Shown here in pieces: positions 27,195-37,225 of a DNA stretch of 64,000 nucleotides. The translations under genes were made by a program, and so were the position numbers. This stretch comes from Pseudanabaena sp. M53BS1SP1A06MG. GTDB taxonomy: Bacteria > Cyanobacteriota > Cyanobacteriia > Pseudanabaenales > Pseudanabaenaceae. The notes beneath the pieces are model-generated. The model had not been told where the DNA came from and did not search any database. It worked only from the letters and a program-made list of their open reading frames with translations. The stretch covers positions 1 to 64,000 of the forward strand of contig JADBWH010000090.1 of assembly GCA_020404105.1 (NCBI GenBank), in the 5' to 3' direction. Each line of letters starts with the position of its first letter. Within the stretch, counting starts at the first letter, position 1.

Positions 27195-29705
27195 ATGAAA
27201 CCGATTAAGCCTATTTATATTGCTATTCCCGTTTTGATCGCCATTGTAGGAGTGATTGCTCATCGCTCTCTAGCCCAGTCCAATTCTTTCAACAAACCTC
27301 TAAATACTCCTACCTCTGTGATTACTTCAGGAATTATGGAACCAATTAGCGATCACTCAGTGCCTAAGCAAAATCTTAAAGAGCGTCCTGTCAGTGGTCT
27401 GTATGTACAAACTCGCGATCGCCAACAGCAGCAACCTTTTACCCTCACCAATACCGATGTCAAGGGCAAAATCTCAGGTAATATCTCGCGAGTGGAAGTT
27501 ACTCAGACTTTCCAAAATCCCTATGATAAACCTCTAGAAGCAATTTATGTATTCCCTCTTCCCGATCAAGCTGCTGTCGATGACATGGAAATTAGAATTG
27601 GCGATCGCGTAATTAAGGGGCAAATAAAAAAGCGCGAAGAAGCCAAAGAAATCTATGAACGCGCTCGTCAAGAGGGACGCACCGCAGGTTTGCTCGAACA
27701 AGAACGCGATAATATTTTTACACAGTCCCTCGCGAATATTAAACCAGGGGAACAGATCAAGGTGACGATTCGTTATACTGAAAGCCTGAAATTTGAGAAA
27801 GGGGATTATGAATTTGTATTTCCGATGGTCGTAGGTCCTCGCTATATCCCTGGACAAGCGATCGATCCTGAAGGCAATACTAATAAAGTTCCCGATGCTT
27901 CAAGAATTACGCCGCCAGTCCTTCGTCCTGAAATGCGATCAGGTAATGATATTAGTGTCAGTTTACAAATTGATGCAGGGGTTCCCATTCGCAATCTCTA
28001 TTCCACTTCCCATCGTCTTGATGTGAAAAACAATGGCGAAAAGGTGGAGCTAAAACTTGCTAATGGAGATAATATTCCCAATAAAGATTTGATTGTGCGC
28101 TACAAAGTTAGTGGCGATCGTACTGCGCCCACCGTTCTCACCACGACTACTGACCAAGGCGCACACTTTGCGACTTATCTAATTCCTGCGATCGCCTATC
28201 AATCCAATCAAATTGTGCCGAAGGATGTCGTCTTTTTGATGGATACATCAGGTTCCCAATCGGGAGATCCCCTCTTGAAATCACAGGAACTAATGCGTCG
28301 TTTCATTAATGGCTTGAATCCTAACGACACCTTCACGATTATTGACTTTGCTAGCACCACCCGCCAACTCTCTAGCTATCCCTTGCCAAATACTGCCGCT
28401 AACCGTCGGAAGGCTCTGGACTATATCAATAAACTCGATGCTAATGGCGGTACGGAACTGATGAATGGCATCAATGCGGTAATGCAATTCCCTGCGGCTA
28501 GCGATGGACGGATTCGCAGTGTTGTCCTAATTACCGATGGCTATATTGGCAATGATAATGAAGTCATTGCGGCAGTGCAGAAAAATCTTAAATCAGGAAA
28601 TCGCCTCTATAGTTTTGGAGTTGGCAGTTCGGTTAATCGCTATTTACTTGATCGCATTGCTGAAGTTGGTCGGGGAACATCGCGGGTCGTGCGTCAAGAT
28701 GAACCCACCCAAGAAGTCACCGAAAAATTCTTCCGTCAAATTAATAATCCTGTGCTCACAAATATTCAAGTTAAATGGGAAGGCGAAGGATCTGCACCAG
28801 ACATCTATCCCAGCAATGCCCCTGATTTATTTGCGGAACAGCCTTTAGTTCTGTTTGGTAAAAAAGGCGATCGCATCAATGGCAAACTGAAAATCACAGG
28901 CATCGCCGCAGGGGGTGAACCTTACGAGCAAACCCTTGATGTCAATTTCAATGGTGAGAATAGCAACCTTGGCATTGCCCAACTCTGGGGACGCGCCCGT
29001 ATCAAGAATCTGATGAATCAGATGTTTGGTGGTGAAGTCAAATCTCTAGTTGATGCGGTCACCCAAACTGCTCTCAACTATCGCTTATTATCACAATACA
29101 CCGCCTTTGTTGCCGTCAGTGAAGAAGTGCGTGTTGATCCTAAAGGTGGCAAGGTAACAGTCCAAGTTCCTGTCTTAATTCCTGAAGGTGTCAGCTATGA
29201 CGGTATTTTTGGTGGCGATCCTAATCAGTCGGCAAAACCTGCTCCTAGTGCCGTATATCAATCATCACCGACTAATGCCCCAATGTTAAGATCGAGGAGA
29301 GTTGGCTCTGGTAATATCAATACTGCGGAAGCATCCAAAGACGCAAATGTGAGCGGTCGTACTGACTTGGGTACCTTTACCGATAAGACAGTAAATTATC
29401 AGGTTTCTAATTCTCAAGTGCAAGTGGTGAGCATTACTGGACTGACTGGCGTTGATCTTGTAACTGCTCAAAAAGCAATTGAGCAACAATTGCGATCACT
29501 TCAAGTTCCTGCTGGTTTTAATGGAATTGTTGTCCTAGAAATGCCAATTCAAAATGGCAGATTGACCAGATTCGTTCTTGATGATGTCACTTCCAGTTTA
29601 AAGGAGCAGAATCTTGTGGAATTGCTCAAGCGATCGCTACAGAATGTAGTCCTACCCGCATCTGCACAAGGCACAATGAGGCTCACACTCCAAGTAAATA
29701 GCTAG
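27195..29705 (+). CDS. Secreted VIT-VWA domain protein
   Basis: The N-terminal signal anchor (IYIAIPVLIAIVGVIAHRSLAQ, ~7-28) precedes a VIT domain (VTQTFQNPYDKPLEAIYVFPLPDQAAVDDMEIRIGDR) and a von Willebrand A domain with a MIDAS-like pattern: DVVFLMDTSGSQSG, TDGYIG. A Gly/Ser/Asn-rich linker (~660-720) follows, and a final ~90-residue region (QVVSITGL...LTLQVNS) of unknown fold. VIT-VWA proteins bind metal and partner proteins outside the cell; no partner is adjacent here. It is followed by two hairpins and convergent cdsA. Confidence 0.85.
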   Translation: MKPIKPIYIAIPVLIAIVGVIAHRSLAQSNSFNKPLNTPTSVITSGIMEPISDHSVPKQNLKERPVSGLYVQTRDRQQQQPFTLTNTDVKGKISGNISRVEVTQTFQNPYDKPLEAIYVFPLPDQAAVDDMEIRIGDRVIKGQIKKREEAKEIYERARQEGRTAGLLEQERDNIFTQSLANIKPGEQIKVTIRYTESLKFEKGDYEFVFPMVVGPRYIPGQAIDPEGNTNKVPDASRITPPVLRPEMRSGNDISVSLQIDAGVPIRNLYSTSHRLDVKNNGEKVELKLANGDNIPNKDLIVRYKVSGDRTAPTVLTTTTDQGAHFATYLIPAIAYQSNQIVPKDVVFLMDTSGSQSGDPLLKSQELMRRFINGLNPNDTFTIIDFASTTRQLSSYPLPNTAANRRKALDYINKLDANGGTELMNGINAVMQFPAASDGRIRSVVLITDGYIGNDNEVIAAVQKNLKSGNRLYSFGVGSSVNRYLLDRIAEVGRGTSRVVRQDEPTQEVTEKFFRQINNPVLTNIQVKWEGEGSAPDIYPSNAPDLFAEQPLVLFGKKGDRINGKLKITGIAAGGEPYEQTLDVNFNGENSNLGIAQLWGRARIKNLMNQMFGGEVKSLVDAVTQTALNYRLLSQYTAFVAVSEEVRVDPKGGKVTVQVPVLIPEGVSYDGIFGGDPNQSAKPAPSAVYQSSPTNAPMLRSRRVGSGNINTAEASKDANVSGRTDLGTFTDKTVNYQVSNSQVQVVSITGLTGVDLVTAQKAIEQQLRSLQVPAGFNGIVVLEMPIQNGRLTRFVLDDVTSSLKEQNLVELLKRSLQNVVLPASAQGTMRLTLQVNS

Positions 29706-29735
29706 ACAGAGAATGGCGGCGCGAAGCGTCGCCAT

Positions 29736-29790
29736 TTAGCTAATAATTCAGAAAGACTTGCCTAGCAAGTCTTTCTGAATTATTAGCTAA
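29736..29790. terminator. Bidirectional terminator between VIT-VWA gene and cdsA
   Basis: Near-perfect 25-base arms (29736-29760 and 29766-29790, ending in TTAGC) flank a 5-base loop CCTAG. A shorter GGCG-rich hairpin at 29713-29735 precedes it. The right arm overlaps the final codons of cdsA. Confidence 0.75.
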
Positions 29791-30688
29791 CAAGAGGCAA
29801 AATTAGAGTAAAGAAGTAATACACCAAAGGGGCAGTAAACATATAGCTATCAGCACGATCAAGAATGCCACCATGTCCAGGCATAATTTGTCCAGAATCC
29901 TTGACACCAGCATCACGTTTCATCATTGATTCCGTTAAATCACCAAGCAGACCTGCGATCCCAATCAGTAGCCCTAGAATTAATCCAGATAACAACCAGT
30001 TATGCCAACCCACACTAAAAGCCCAAATAATCGCTGTGGCACAGCAACACAATAAACCAGCGATCGCCCCTTCGACCGTTTTCTTCGGACTGATCTCCGA
30101 AAGGCGCGTCCGTCCCCAGATCTTGCCAAAGATATAAGCACCCACATCTGAAGCCCAAATACAACAAAATCCCATCAGCACATAAATACTGCCATTGGTG
30201 ACGGGAAAAGTAATTCGCAACCAGCTTAGAAACTCGATGTTGCGTAGATAATTAAAAATATCAAACCTTGTAAGGCGATCGCTTACTTGAAAAAGCACAC
30301 CCTCATCAATACCCCTAATCCGAATCCAGAAGCTGGGTAAATAGCCAACATAAAATAAACCTAAAATCGAAGCAGCTATATCTGCGATAGAAGCAATGCG
30401 AGACTGAAAGAGGAGATAAAAGCAAATAAATGTACCTGCAATTGGGATCATTGCATCCGCTAGCCCAACCTGTAATTGCGATGTAATGAGCAGCACTAAG
30501 CTGACAAAAATTGTAATTTTGCTGGCAGGAACAATCTCTTTAGCCCTTACTAGTGCGAAATATTCAATTTGTCCCAAAACCACTAACAGAGCAAAGGCGG
30601 CTGTGAATGCCCAACCACCTAGCGCGATCGCGCCTAATGCAAGTGGAACGACTAATAAAGCACTAATAATGCGAGTCCAAGAAGGCAT
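29783..30688 (-). CDS. cdsA: Phosphatidate cytidylyltransferase
   Basis: Multiple membrane helices cover the length. The CdsA signature near the C-terminus reads GLLGDLTESMMKRDAGVKDSGQIMPGHGGILDRADSYMF, with the conserved Ser-Xn-K-R-x2-x2-KD and PGHGG-DRxDS pattern. CdsA makes CDP-diacylglycerol from phosphatidic acid and CTP for membrane lipid synthesis. The 301-residue length fits. The ATG start is at 30688, and the terminal codons lie within a terminator stem. Confidence 0.94.
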   Translation of the reverse strand: MPSWTRIISALLVVPLALGAIALGGWAFTAAFALLVVLGQIEYFALVRAKEIVPASKITIFVSLVLLITSQLQVGLADAMIPIAGTFICFYLLFQSRIASIADIAASILGLFYVGYLPSFWIRIRGIDEGVLFQVSDRLTRFDIFNYLRNIEFLSWLRITFPVTNGSIYVLMGFCCIWASDVGAYIFGKIWGRTRLSEISPKKTVEGAIAGLLCCCATAIIWAFSVGWHNWLLSGLILGLLIGIAGLLGDLTESMMKRDAGVKDSGQIMPGHGGILDRADSYMFTAPLVYYFFTLILPLVS

Positions 30689-30856
30689 GGAAATGGCACA
30701 AATAAAAAAGTGGACAGGGGCAATTTACACAAAGTTAGGCAATATGATACTTAAGATTAGGAGATTAAGATTTCATATTCATTAATAACTTGCACTTTCA
30801 GCATACTCCCATCAAATGTGCCAGCAACAAAATCGTTATGCAAATTTGGGAAGTCC

Positions 30857-31402
30857 ATGTCTAACTCTAAGCCACCATCTAGCCAAACAGCAAATAGCAG
30901 TAATGAATCACCAAATAATCCCCAACATACTACTAAGGCAGACAAAACTTACTATGCTCTGTTAGGTATCAGCCCTTGGGCTAGTGAAATTGAAATTCGC
31001 CGAGCCTATCGCGATCTCAGCAAGCTTTATCATCCTGACACGACCCAGCTATCTAAAGAGGTGGCGACCGAAAATTTCCAAAAAATCAATGAAGCTTATG
31101 CAACCCTTAGTAATGCAGATCGCCGTACTGCCTATGATCGTCTCATCCAATTTTCGCGATTTCAATATACAAATTCAAACAATGGTGTAAAATCACAAAA
31201 TCAAGCACCAAGTAATCTTCAAACAATTGATGATGATGGACTGCCTACAGAACGCCCCCTATCTGGGGGAGAACTATTTTCACTCTTGTTAATTGGTGCT
31301 ACGCTAGTTGCCTGTCTAGTTTTAGCGATCTTAGTTGCTTGGCTGCGGGGCGATCGCCTTTTACCAGAAGCGATCACACCTTTATCAATTGTTTTTCGTT
31401 AA
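30857..31402 (+). CDS. J-domain protein with C-terminal TM helix
   Basis: From ATG 30857 the product is ~181 residues. A Ser/Asn-rich N-terminus leads to a J domain ([33 protein letters not shown]) with the HPD tripeptide that stimulates Hsp70. A polar linker is followed by one hydrophobic helix ([23 protein letters not shown]) near the C-terminus. It is therefore a membrane-anchored Hsp70 cochaperone. The frame opens at 30818, so that ATG is an alternative. A DUF3143 gene follows 47 bases later, a pairing that suggests a shared transcript. Confidence 0.85.
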   Translation: MSNSKPPSSQTANSSNESPNNPQHTTKADKTYYALLGISPWASEIEIRRAYRDLSKLYHPDTTQLSKEVATENFQKINEAYATLSNADRRTAYDRLIQFSRFQYTNSNNGVKSQNQAPSNLQTIDDDGLPTERPLSGGELFSLLLIGATLVACLVLAILVAWLRGDRLLPEAITPLSIVFR

Positions 31403-31449
31403 CCACCATAAATAACTCAAATAATTCAAACAATCGTAATTCGTCACCT

Positions 31450-31722
31450 ATGGCGCTTCCATCACCAACTACCCCGCTTTACAATCACCCTTTGCCAGCA
31501 CTCGAAGCATGGTTAGATGAGCAAGGTTGTTATCAGGATCAGTCAAATCCCACTGTTTGGCGGGTTACCCGCCCATTATGGCAAGCTGAAATCATAATGG
31601 ATGTTGAAGATATCAGGGTGCGCTATATTCAAGATGCTTATGGCGGCAAAGAAATTCAAAGGGCTTTTCCCTACTCTCTCAGCCGCCAAGATGTAGAAGA
31701 TGCAATTTTTACGGGTCCATAG
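31450..31722 (+). CDS. DUF3143 family protein
   Basis: This 90-residue protein has the DUF3143 pattern: PLPALEAWLDEQGCYQDQ, WRVTRPLWQAEIIMDVEDIRVRYI and FPYSLSRQDVEDAIFTGP. The family is restricted to cyanobacteria and relatives and has no established role. ATG 31450 is the natural start; the frame extends upstream into the J-domain gene but that part is not family-like. It follows the J-domain gene closely. Confidence 0.82.
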   Translation: MALPSPTTPLYNHPLPALEAWLDEQGCYQDQSNPTVWRVTRPLWQAEIIMDVEDIRVRYIQDAYGGKEIQRAFPYSLSRQDVEDAIFTGP

Positions 31723-32008
31723 TTAAGCCCATAACTACAAATTCAGTCCAAAAATTAGCGATATCACACAAGTTTGTGAGTAAAGTTTGTTAATATGTGG
31801 TTAAACTAATCAGGCTTATAGTTATTCACATCTAAGTTATTGAGATAATGCTTAAATAAGTCATGGTTTCCAAAGATTAATAACAGTTAGTTACAGCCAG
31901 TTGCCTACCACTGATGACAAATCTACACATACGTCATTGTTTATTGGCGATTGCTGGCTATATACAAGTTTGCCACCCTATATTTGATGTTTTTATTTTG
32001 GAGGTTCA

Positions 32009-33025
32009 TTGAGTAGAAAATTTAACGTTGCCATTCTCGGAGCAACAGGCGCAGTTGGCACAGAACTTCTAGATTTACTAGAAGAAAGAAATTTTCCTTT
32101 AGGGAATTTAAAGGTGCTTGCCTCAGAGCGATCGGCAGGTAAGACGGTTAACTTCGCAGGCGAAGATTTAATCATTGAAGCCGTGACAGAATCATCCTTC
32201 GATGATGTAGATATTGTCTTGGCTTCGGCAGGGGGTAGCATCTCCAAAAAGTGGTTACCGATCGCTACCAAATCGGGAGCAGTATCCATTGACAATTCCA
32301 GCGCCTTTCGGATGCATCCTGATGTGCCTCTGATCGTGCCAGAAGTCAATCCTGAAGCTGCTGCAAATCATAAAGGCATCATCGCTAACCCTAACTGCAC
32401 AACTATTTTGTTGAGTGTGGCGATTTATCCCCTCCATCAGGTGCAACCGATTAAGCGGATTGTTGCGGCTACCTATCAGTCTGCCAGTGGTGCAGGTGCG
32501 CGTGCGATGGAAGAAGTAAAGCTGCAATCACAAGCTATTCTCAATGGCGAGCCTGCTGTCGCAGAGGTTTTGCCCTATCCCCTCGCATTTAATCTATTTC
32601 CGCATAATTCACCAATGACGGATAACTCATATTGCGAGGAAGAGATGAAGATGGTCAATGAAACTCGCAAGATTTTTGGCGATCATGATATTCGGATTAC
32701 GGCGACCTGTGTACGGGTTCCCGTATTGCGAGCACATTCTGAAGCGATTAATCTAGAGTTTGACCAACCTTTCAGTACTGACAAGGCTAGAGAAATTCTT
32801 GCCGTAGCTCCTGGAGTACAGTTGCTCGAAGATTTCAGTAAAAATTATTTTCCCATGCCCATTGAAGCAAGCGGCAAAGATGATGTCCTCGTGGGTAGAA
32901 TTCGCCAAGATATCTCTCATCCAAATGCTCTGGAGTTATGGCTATGTGGAGATCAAATTCGTAAAGGTGCAGCATTAAACGCAGTCCAAATCGCTGAACT
33001 ATTAATTGCCAAGTCTTTTATCTAG
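32009..33025 (+). CDS. asd: Aspartate-semialdehyde dehydrogenase
   Basis: An N-terminal NADP-binding loop (VAILGATGAVGTELL), SAGGSISKKW, the catalytic cysteine C130 in IANPNCTTI, and the ATYQSASGAGARAMEE and VRVPVLRAHSEA substrate-site motifs are visible. The enzyme reduces aspartyl phosphate to the semialdehyde for lysine/diaminopimelate, Met and Thr. The start is TTG 32009, decided by GGAGG four bases upstream; no ATG lies in a suitable position. dapA follows 57 bases later, so the pair probably forms an operon. Confidence 0.96.
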   Translation: MSRKFNVAILGATGAVGTELLDLLEERNFPLGNLKVLASERSAGKTVNFAGEDLIIEAVTESSFDDVDIVLASAGGSISKKWLPIATKSGAVSIDNSSAFRMHPDVPLIVPEVNPEAAANHKGIIANPNCTTILLSVAIYPLHQVQPIKRIVAATYQSASGAGARAMEEVKLQSQAILNGEPAVAEVLPYPLAFNLFPHNSPMTDNSYCEEEMKMVNETRKIFGDHDIRITATCVRVPVLRAHSEAINLEFDQPFSTDKAREILAVAPGVQLLEDFSKNYFPMPIEASGKDDVLVGRIRQDISHPNALELWLCGDQIRKGAALNAVQIAELLIAKSFI

Positions 33026-33082
33026 CAAGTTAAGAGTGCTTAGCACTCCAAATTGTTAGCAAGCTTCTATTTATGAGTATCT

Positions 33083-33979
33083 ATGAGTGAAATCGATTTC
33101 GGACGTTTATTAACAGCAATGATTACACCCTTTGATCAAGAAGGGAATGTCGATTATGCCCAAGCCGAAAAGCTCGCCCATCATCTTGTGGAAACAGGGA
33201 CTGATACAATTGTCGTGTGCGGTACGACAGGCGAGTCACCTACCCTCAGTTGGGACGAAGAATATCAGTTATTTACAGTAATCAAACAAGAGATCGCTGG
33301 AAAAGCCAAAATCATGGCTGGTACGGGATCAAATTCTACCTCTGAGGCTATATCTGCAACTCAAAAAGCTGCTCATTTAGGATTAGATGGTACATTGCAA
33401 GTAACTCCCTATTACAACAAGCCTCCACAAGAGGGACTGTATCAGCATTTCCGTGCGATCGCTAAGGCAGCCCCAGAGTTACCAATACTGCTTTATAACG
33501 TGCCTGGAAGGACAGGTTGTAAACTAGAACCTGAGACTGTGGCAAGATTAGCGGAAATTCCGAGTATTATCGGAATTAAAGAAGCCACAGGTGATTTAGA
33601 TCAAGCTAGCCTCATTCGGGCGCTTACACCTACCGAATTTGCGATCTACTCAGGGGACGACTCTCTGACCTTGCCTCTAATGGCAGTAGGTGCAAAGGGA
33701 GTTGTTAGCGTTGCTTCACATCTTGTTGGTAATCAACTCCAAGCAATGATGCAATCTTTTGCCACAGGTAAATTTTCGGAAGCATTGCAAATTCATCTTC
33801 AGCTTTTCCCTCTCTTTAAAGCTTTATTCTTAACCACCAATCCAATCCCTCTCAAGTTAGCTTTGCGCTTGGTGGGATTAGATACAGGCGTAGTGCGATC
33901 ACCTCTAGTTGTGGGTAACGATGAACTTGAAGCAAAGCTTAAAGCTGTCCTTATAAATTTGGGGATCATTGCCCAGTAA
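33083..33979 (+). CDS. dapA: 4-hydroxy-tetrahydrodipicolinate synthase
   Basis: The TIM-barrel aldolase has [18 protein letters not shown], the active-site YNVPGRTG with Y138, the Schiff-base lysine K166 in IGIKEATGD, and [22 protein letters not shown]. It condenses pyruvate with aspartate semialdehyde, the next step after Asd, so neighbours and function agree. Length 298 is normal. It starts at ATG 33083. Confidence 0.97.
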   Translation: MSEIDFGRLLTAMITPFDQEGNVDYAQAEKLAHHLVETGTDTIVVCGTTGESPTLSWDEEYQLFTVIKQEIAGKAKIMAGTGSNSTSEAISATQKAAHLGLDGTLQVTPYYNKPPQEGLYQHFRAIAKAAPELPILLYNVPGRTGCKLEPETVARLAEIPSIIGIKEATGDLDQASLIRALTPTEFAIYSGDDSLTLPLMAVGAKGVVSVASHLVGNQLQAMMQSFATGKFSEALQIHLQLFPLFKALFLTTNPIPLKLALRLVGLDTGVVRSPLVVGNDELEAKLKAVLINLGIIAQ

Positions 33980-34194
33980 ACGTTTGACAATTCCCATCTA
34001 GATACACAGAGTTTTGATTATTTTTGATTATTACTGTTACGAATGAACTTGTGGGGGAATTACACCTTTTAGTCATTCTATTTAAGTACTAATAATCACA
34101 GATTTTTCCATAACCCATCAATTGAATTAATTCCCAACGTTCAATTTTTTACTTTTTCACTTTTACTTTTTCCTTCAAATCATAGAGATAACTT

Positions 34195-36075
34195 ATGACT
34201 ACATCTAAAGCTCCTGCCCTTAAAATTATTGCCCTCGGTGGACTCCATGAAATCGGTAAAAACACATGGGTGTTTGAATATAACGATGAAATCATGCTCC
34301 TCGATGGGGGCTTATCCTTCCCTGACAATATGATGCCTGGGGTCAATGTGGTATTACCCGACATGACCTACCTACGCGACAACAAACATAAGATCAAAGG
34401 CATGATCGTCACTCATGGTCACGAAGATCACATTGGTGCAATTTCTTTCCATTTGAAGCAATTTGAAATCCCTGTAATTTATGGGCCGCGCTTAGCAATG
34501 GCTTTGCTCGAAGATAAACTACGTGAAGCTGGGGTCTTGAATCGTACCGAATTGCGTCGGGTTATGCCCCGTGACATAGTTCGTTTGGGTACAAACTTCT
34601 TTGTAGAATTCATTCGCAATACTCACTCGATCGCCGATAGTTTCTCGATCGCCATTAATACTCCTGCGGGTGTAGTCATCCATTCAGGTGATTTTAAAAT
34701 TGACCATACCCCTGTTGATGGTGAATTCTTTGATCTACATCGCCTCGCTGAACACGGCGAAAAAGGCGTACTAGCTTTGATAAGTGATTCTACTAATGCG
34801 GAGATTCCTGGTATTACACCTTCTGAGCGGGCTGTATATCCAAACCTTGAAAGATATATTCGCGCAGCAACTGGTCGTGTGATCATCACCACCTTCGCAT
34901 CGTCCGTGCATCGCGTAAATATGATTTTGGATATTGCCGATAAGCAAGGTCGGGTTGTTGGCGTGGTCGGGCGATCGATGCTCAACGTGATTGCTCATGC
35001 GAGAAACTTGGGTTACATCAAGTGCCGTGATGACCTCTTCCAACCCTTGCAAAACCTGCGTCACTATCGCGATGATCAAATTTTAATTTTGACTACTGGT
35101 TCTCAAGGTGAGTCAATGTCGGCTTTAACCCGTATGGCAAATTGCAGCCACAAGCAGTTAGAAGTCCGCCAAGGCGATACCGTGATCTTCTCCGCTAATC
35201 CAATTCCTGGAAATACCATTCCTGTTGTGCGTACCATTGATAAGTTGATTGCCCTAGGTGCAAATGTCATCTATGGCAAAGAAAAAGGTATTCACGTTTC
35301 AGGGCATGGCTCTCAAGAGGAACATAAAATGATGTTAGCTCTAGTACGCCCGAAATTCTTTTTCCCTGCTCATGGTGAATTGAGAATGCTGAAGCAGCAC
35401 GCGAAGATGGCAGAAAACATGGGTATACCCACAGAAAATATTGTGATTGCCGAAAATGGTGATGTCGTCGAAGTTTGTCAAGATTACATCAAGATTGTGG
35501 ACAAGGTTCCCTCTGGTGTAGAGCTAGTTGATTCTTCTCGCGATGGCATGGTCAAGGGTGATGTCTTACGTGATCGCCAACAGCTTGCAGGCGATGGCAT
35601 CTTTACCATTGCTGTCTCCGTTGGTCTCGATGGTAAGCTTTCCACTAATCCTGATATTCAACTCAGTGGCGTGGTCTTGCCGATGGAACGTTCTCAAATT
35701 ATCGCCGCGATTTCTAAGGCGATCGATAACTCCTTGACGAATTGCTGGGGTAACTTTGCCCGAAACGTTGGTTCATTGGAGATAGATTGGATCGGCTTGC
35801 GTGGTCAACTTGAGCGCGATCTCACTCGTGTCTTGCGTCAGCAAATGCAAAGCAAACCCATGATTGTCTTCCTCTTACAAACTCCGCCAAATTCGATCCA
35901 ATCCGCACCTGTACCTGCGGCTAAACCGAATGCTTTAGGAGTGACTCTCAAATCGGGAGCAGTCAAAGCAGTTGCTAAGGACAATGCATCAAGTAATGGT
36001 AATGTAGCAGCACCAGTAGCTGCTGCTGCTACAGCAACTACTGGTAGACGTAAACGGACTACCGCAATCATTTAG
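34195..36075 (+). CDS. rnj: Ribonuclease J
   Basis: The metallo-beta-lactamase motif THGHEDHIGA (H74, H76, D78, H79) is visible, followed by the beta-CASP motifs HSGDFKIDHTP, SDSTNAEIPG, TTFASSVHR and the SGHGSQEE loop. RNase J is a 5'-exo/endonuclease in mRNA decay and rRNA processing and forms a degradosome-like partner of RNase E in cyanobacteria. The C-terminal ~80 residues become Ala/Thr-rich (VAAPVAAAATATTGRRKR), probably a disordered tail. A short hairpin follows the stop. Confidence 0.95.
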   Translation: MTTSKAPALKIIALGGLHEIGKNTWVFEYNDEIMLLDGGLSFPDNMMPGVNVVLPDMTYLRDNKHKIKGMIVTHGHEDHIGAISFHLKQFEIPVIYGPRLAMALLEDKLREAGVLNRTELRRVMPRDIVRLGTNFFVEFIRNTHSIADSFSIAINTPAGVVIHSGDFKIDHTPVDGEFFDLHRLAEHGEKGVLALISDSTNAEIPGITPSERAVYPNLERYIRAATGRVIITTFASSVHRVNMILDIADKQGRVVGVVGRSMLNVIAHARNLGYIKCRDDLFQPLQNLRHYRDDQILILTTGSQGESMSALTRMANCSHKQLEVRQGDTVIFSANPIPGNTIPVVRTIDKLIALGANVIYGKEKGIHVSGHGSQEEHKMMLALVRPKFFFPAHGELRMLKQHAKMAENMGIPTENIVIAENGDVVEVCQDYIKIVDKVPSGVELVDSSRDGMVKGDVLRDRQQLAGDGIFTIAVSVGLDGKLSTNPDIQLSGVVLPMERSQIIAAISKAIDNSLTNCWGNFARNVGSLEIDWIGLRGQLERDLTRVLRQQMQSKPMIVFLLQTPPNSIQSAPVPAAKPNALGVTLKSGAVKAVAKDNASSNGNVAAPVAAAATATTGRRKRTTAII

Positions 36076-36083
36076 ACTGAATT

Positions 36084-36110
36084 TTTAAACCGCGCATAGC
36101 GCGGTTTAAA
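36084..36110 (+). terminator. rnj terminator hairpin
   Basis: Arms TTTAAACCGCGC (36084-36095) and GCGCGGTTTAAA (36099-36110) are perfect, with a 3-base loop. It begins 9 bases after the rnj stop codon. The 3' flank is A/T-rich. Confidence 0.7.
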
Positions 36111-36121
36111 TGTTTAAGATT

Positions 36122-36350
36122 ATGAAAAAGTCAATTTAAAGTTAAACCTAATTCTAAAAAACAAGCCATTATCGAAGATGATGTTGATAGTCTGACGGTA
36201 CATTTAAAATCACCAACCGTTGACGGTAAGGCAAATAAAGAGTTAGTGGAACTTTTGGCGAAAAAGTTTGGTGTACCAAAATCTCACATTTCAATTCAGA
36301 TGGGGATGTCTAGTCGCCATAAGTTATTGAATACTGAATCAAATTTATAG
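36122..36350 (+). pseudogene. DUF167 (YggU-like) gene with a -1/+1 frame break near its start
   Basis: A DUF167-type reading frame runs [19 protein letters not shown]... then [23 protein letters not shown] and GMSSRHKLL, ending at TAG 36348-36350. These are the hallmark VDGKAN and KFGV blocks. No ATG, GTG or TTG opens that frame: it begins after TGA 36123-36125. The ATG at 36122 is in another frame. Dropping one A from the five-A run at 36125-36129 would give M-K-S-Q-F-K-V-K and a normal ~75-residue protein. A single-base indel, real or from sequencing, is the simplest reading. Confidence 0.8.
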
Positions 36351-36465
36351 TTTTATAGTGATCAAAGTTTTGCTTAGGACATAATTGTGAGTTTTATGAT
36401 TGTGCGATCAGATTGCGATCGCTAGATCGAAAACACAAGCTAAACTAGGAAAAACGACTTAACTA

Positions 36466-37125
36466 ATGCCAAGCTTAGCAAACATGACTTCATCATCGAT
36501 TTCAGTTAGAGAATTGCCACTGTTCCCCTTACCTGAGTTGGTGTTATTCCCGGGACAGTCTCTGCCGCTTCACATTTTTGAGTATCGATATCGTATGATG
36601 ATCAACACAGTGTTGGAGAGTGATCGCATGTTTGGAGTACTCATGTGGGACTCAGAAACAGGCAAGCCTGCAAACGTTGGATGTGTTGCTCAGATCTTGC
36701 AATATCACCGTTTACCAGATAATCGCTTTAAACTGTTAACAATTGGACAACAGCGCTTTCGCGTATTAGAGTATGTCCGCGAAGCCCCTTATCGTGTGGG
36801 ATTAGTGGAATGGATTGAGGATGAGCCTAGTAGTGATGCACCATATATACTAGCTACAGAAGTCCGTGAATTGCTGAATGATGTGATCCGACTCTCCCAA
36901 AAGCTCACTGATCAAGAAATCGAATTACCTAAAATTCCCCGTGGTCCCATTGAACTGTCCTATTGGGTAGCGAGCAATTTTCAAGGAGCTAGTCTAGAGC
37001 AACAGTCATTACTAGAGACTTGTGATACTGCGGCGAGATTGAAGCGTGAGGCGGAAATATTATCTTCGACAAGAAGTCAATTAGCAGCGCGTACAGTTTT
37101 GAAGGATACTTTCAAGGAGATCTAA
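36466..37125 (+). CDS. Lon N-terminal-domain (LONsb) protein
   Basis: The protein has the Lon substrate-binding N-terminal pattern: RELPLFPLPELVLFPGQSLPLHIFEYRYRMMI, NRFKLLTIGQQRFRVLEYV, and later LKREAEILSSTRSQL. It lacks ATPase and protease parts, so it is the stand-alone LON domain form found widely in cyanobacteria and possibly linked to substrate binding or cereblon-like folds. Function is not established. It starts at ATG 36466. Confidence 0.85.
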   Translation: MPSLANMTSSSISVRELPLFPLPELVLFPGQSLPLHIFEYRYRMMINTVLESDRMFGVLMWDSETGKPANVGCVAQILQYHRLPDNRFKLLTIGQQRFRVLEYVREAPYRVGLVEWIEDEPSSDAPYILATEVRELLNDVIRLSQKLTDQEIELPKIPRGPIELSYWVASNFQGASLEQQSLLETCDTAARLKREAEILSSTRSQLAARTVLKDTFKEI

Positions 37126-37225
37126 AAACAACTAATTAAAGTAATTAGTTATTAATGCAGATAGACTCCTGCAAGATTAAGAGTGTATTAAGTCATCAAA
37201 TTTACAATCTCTATAATACGCAAAT

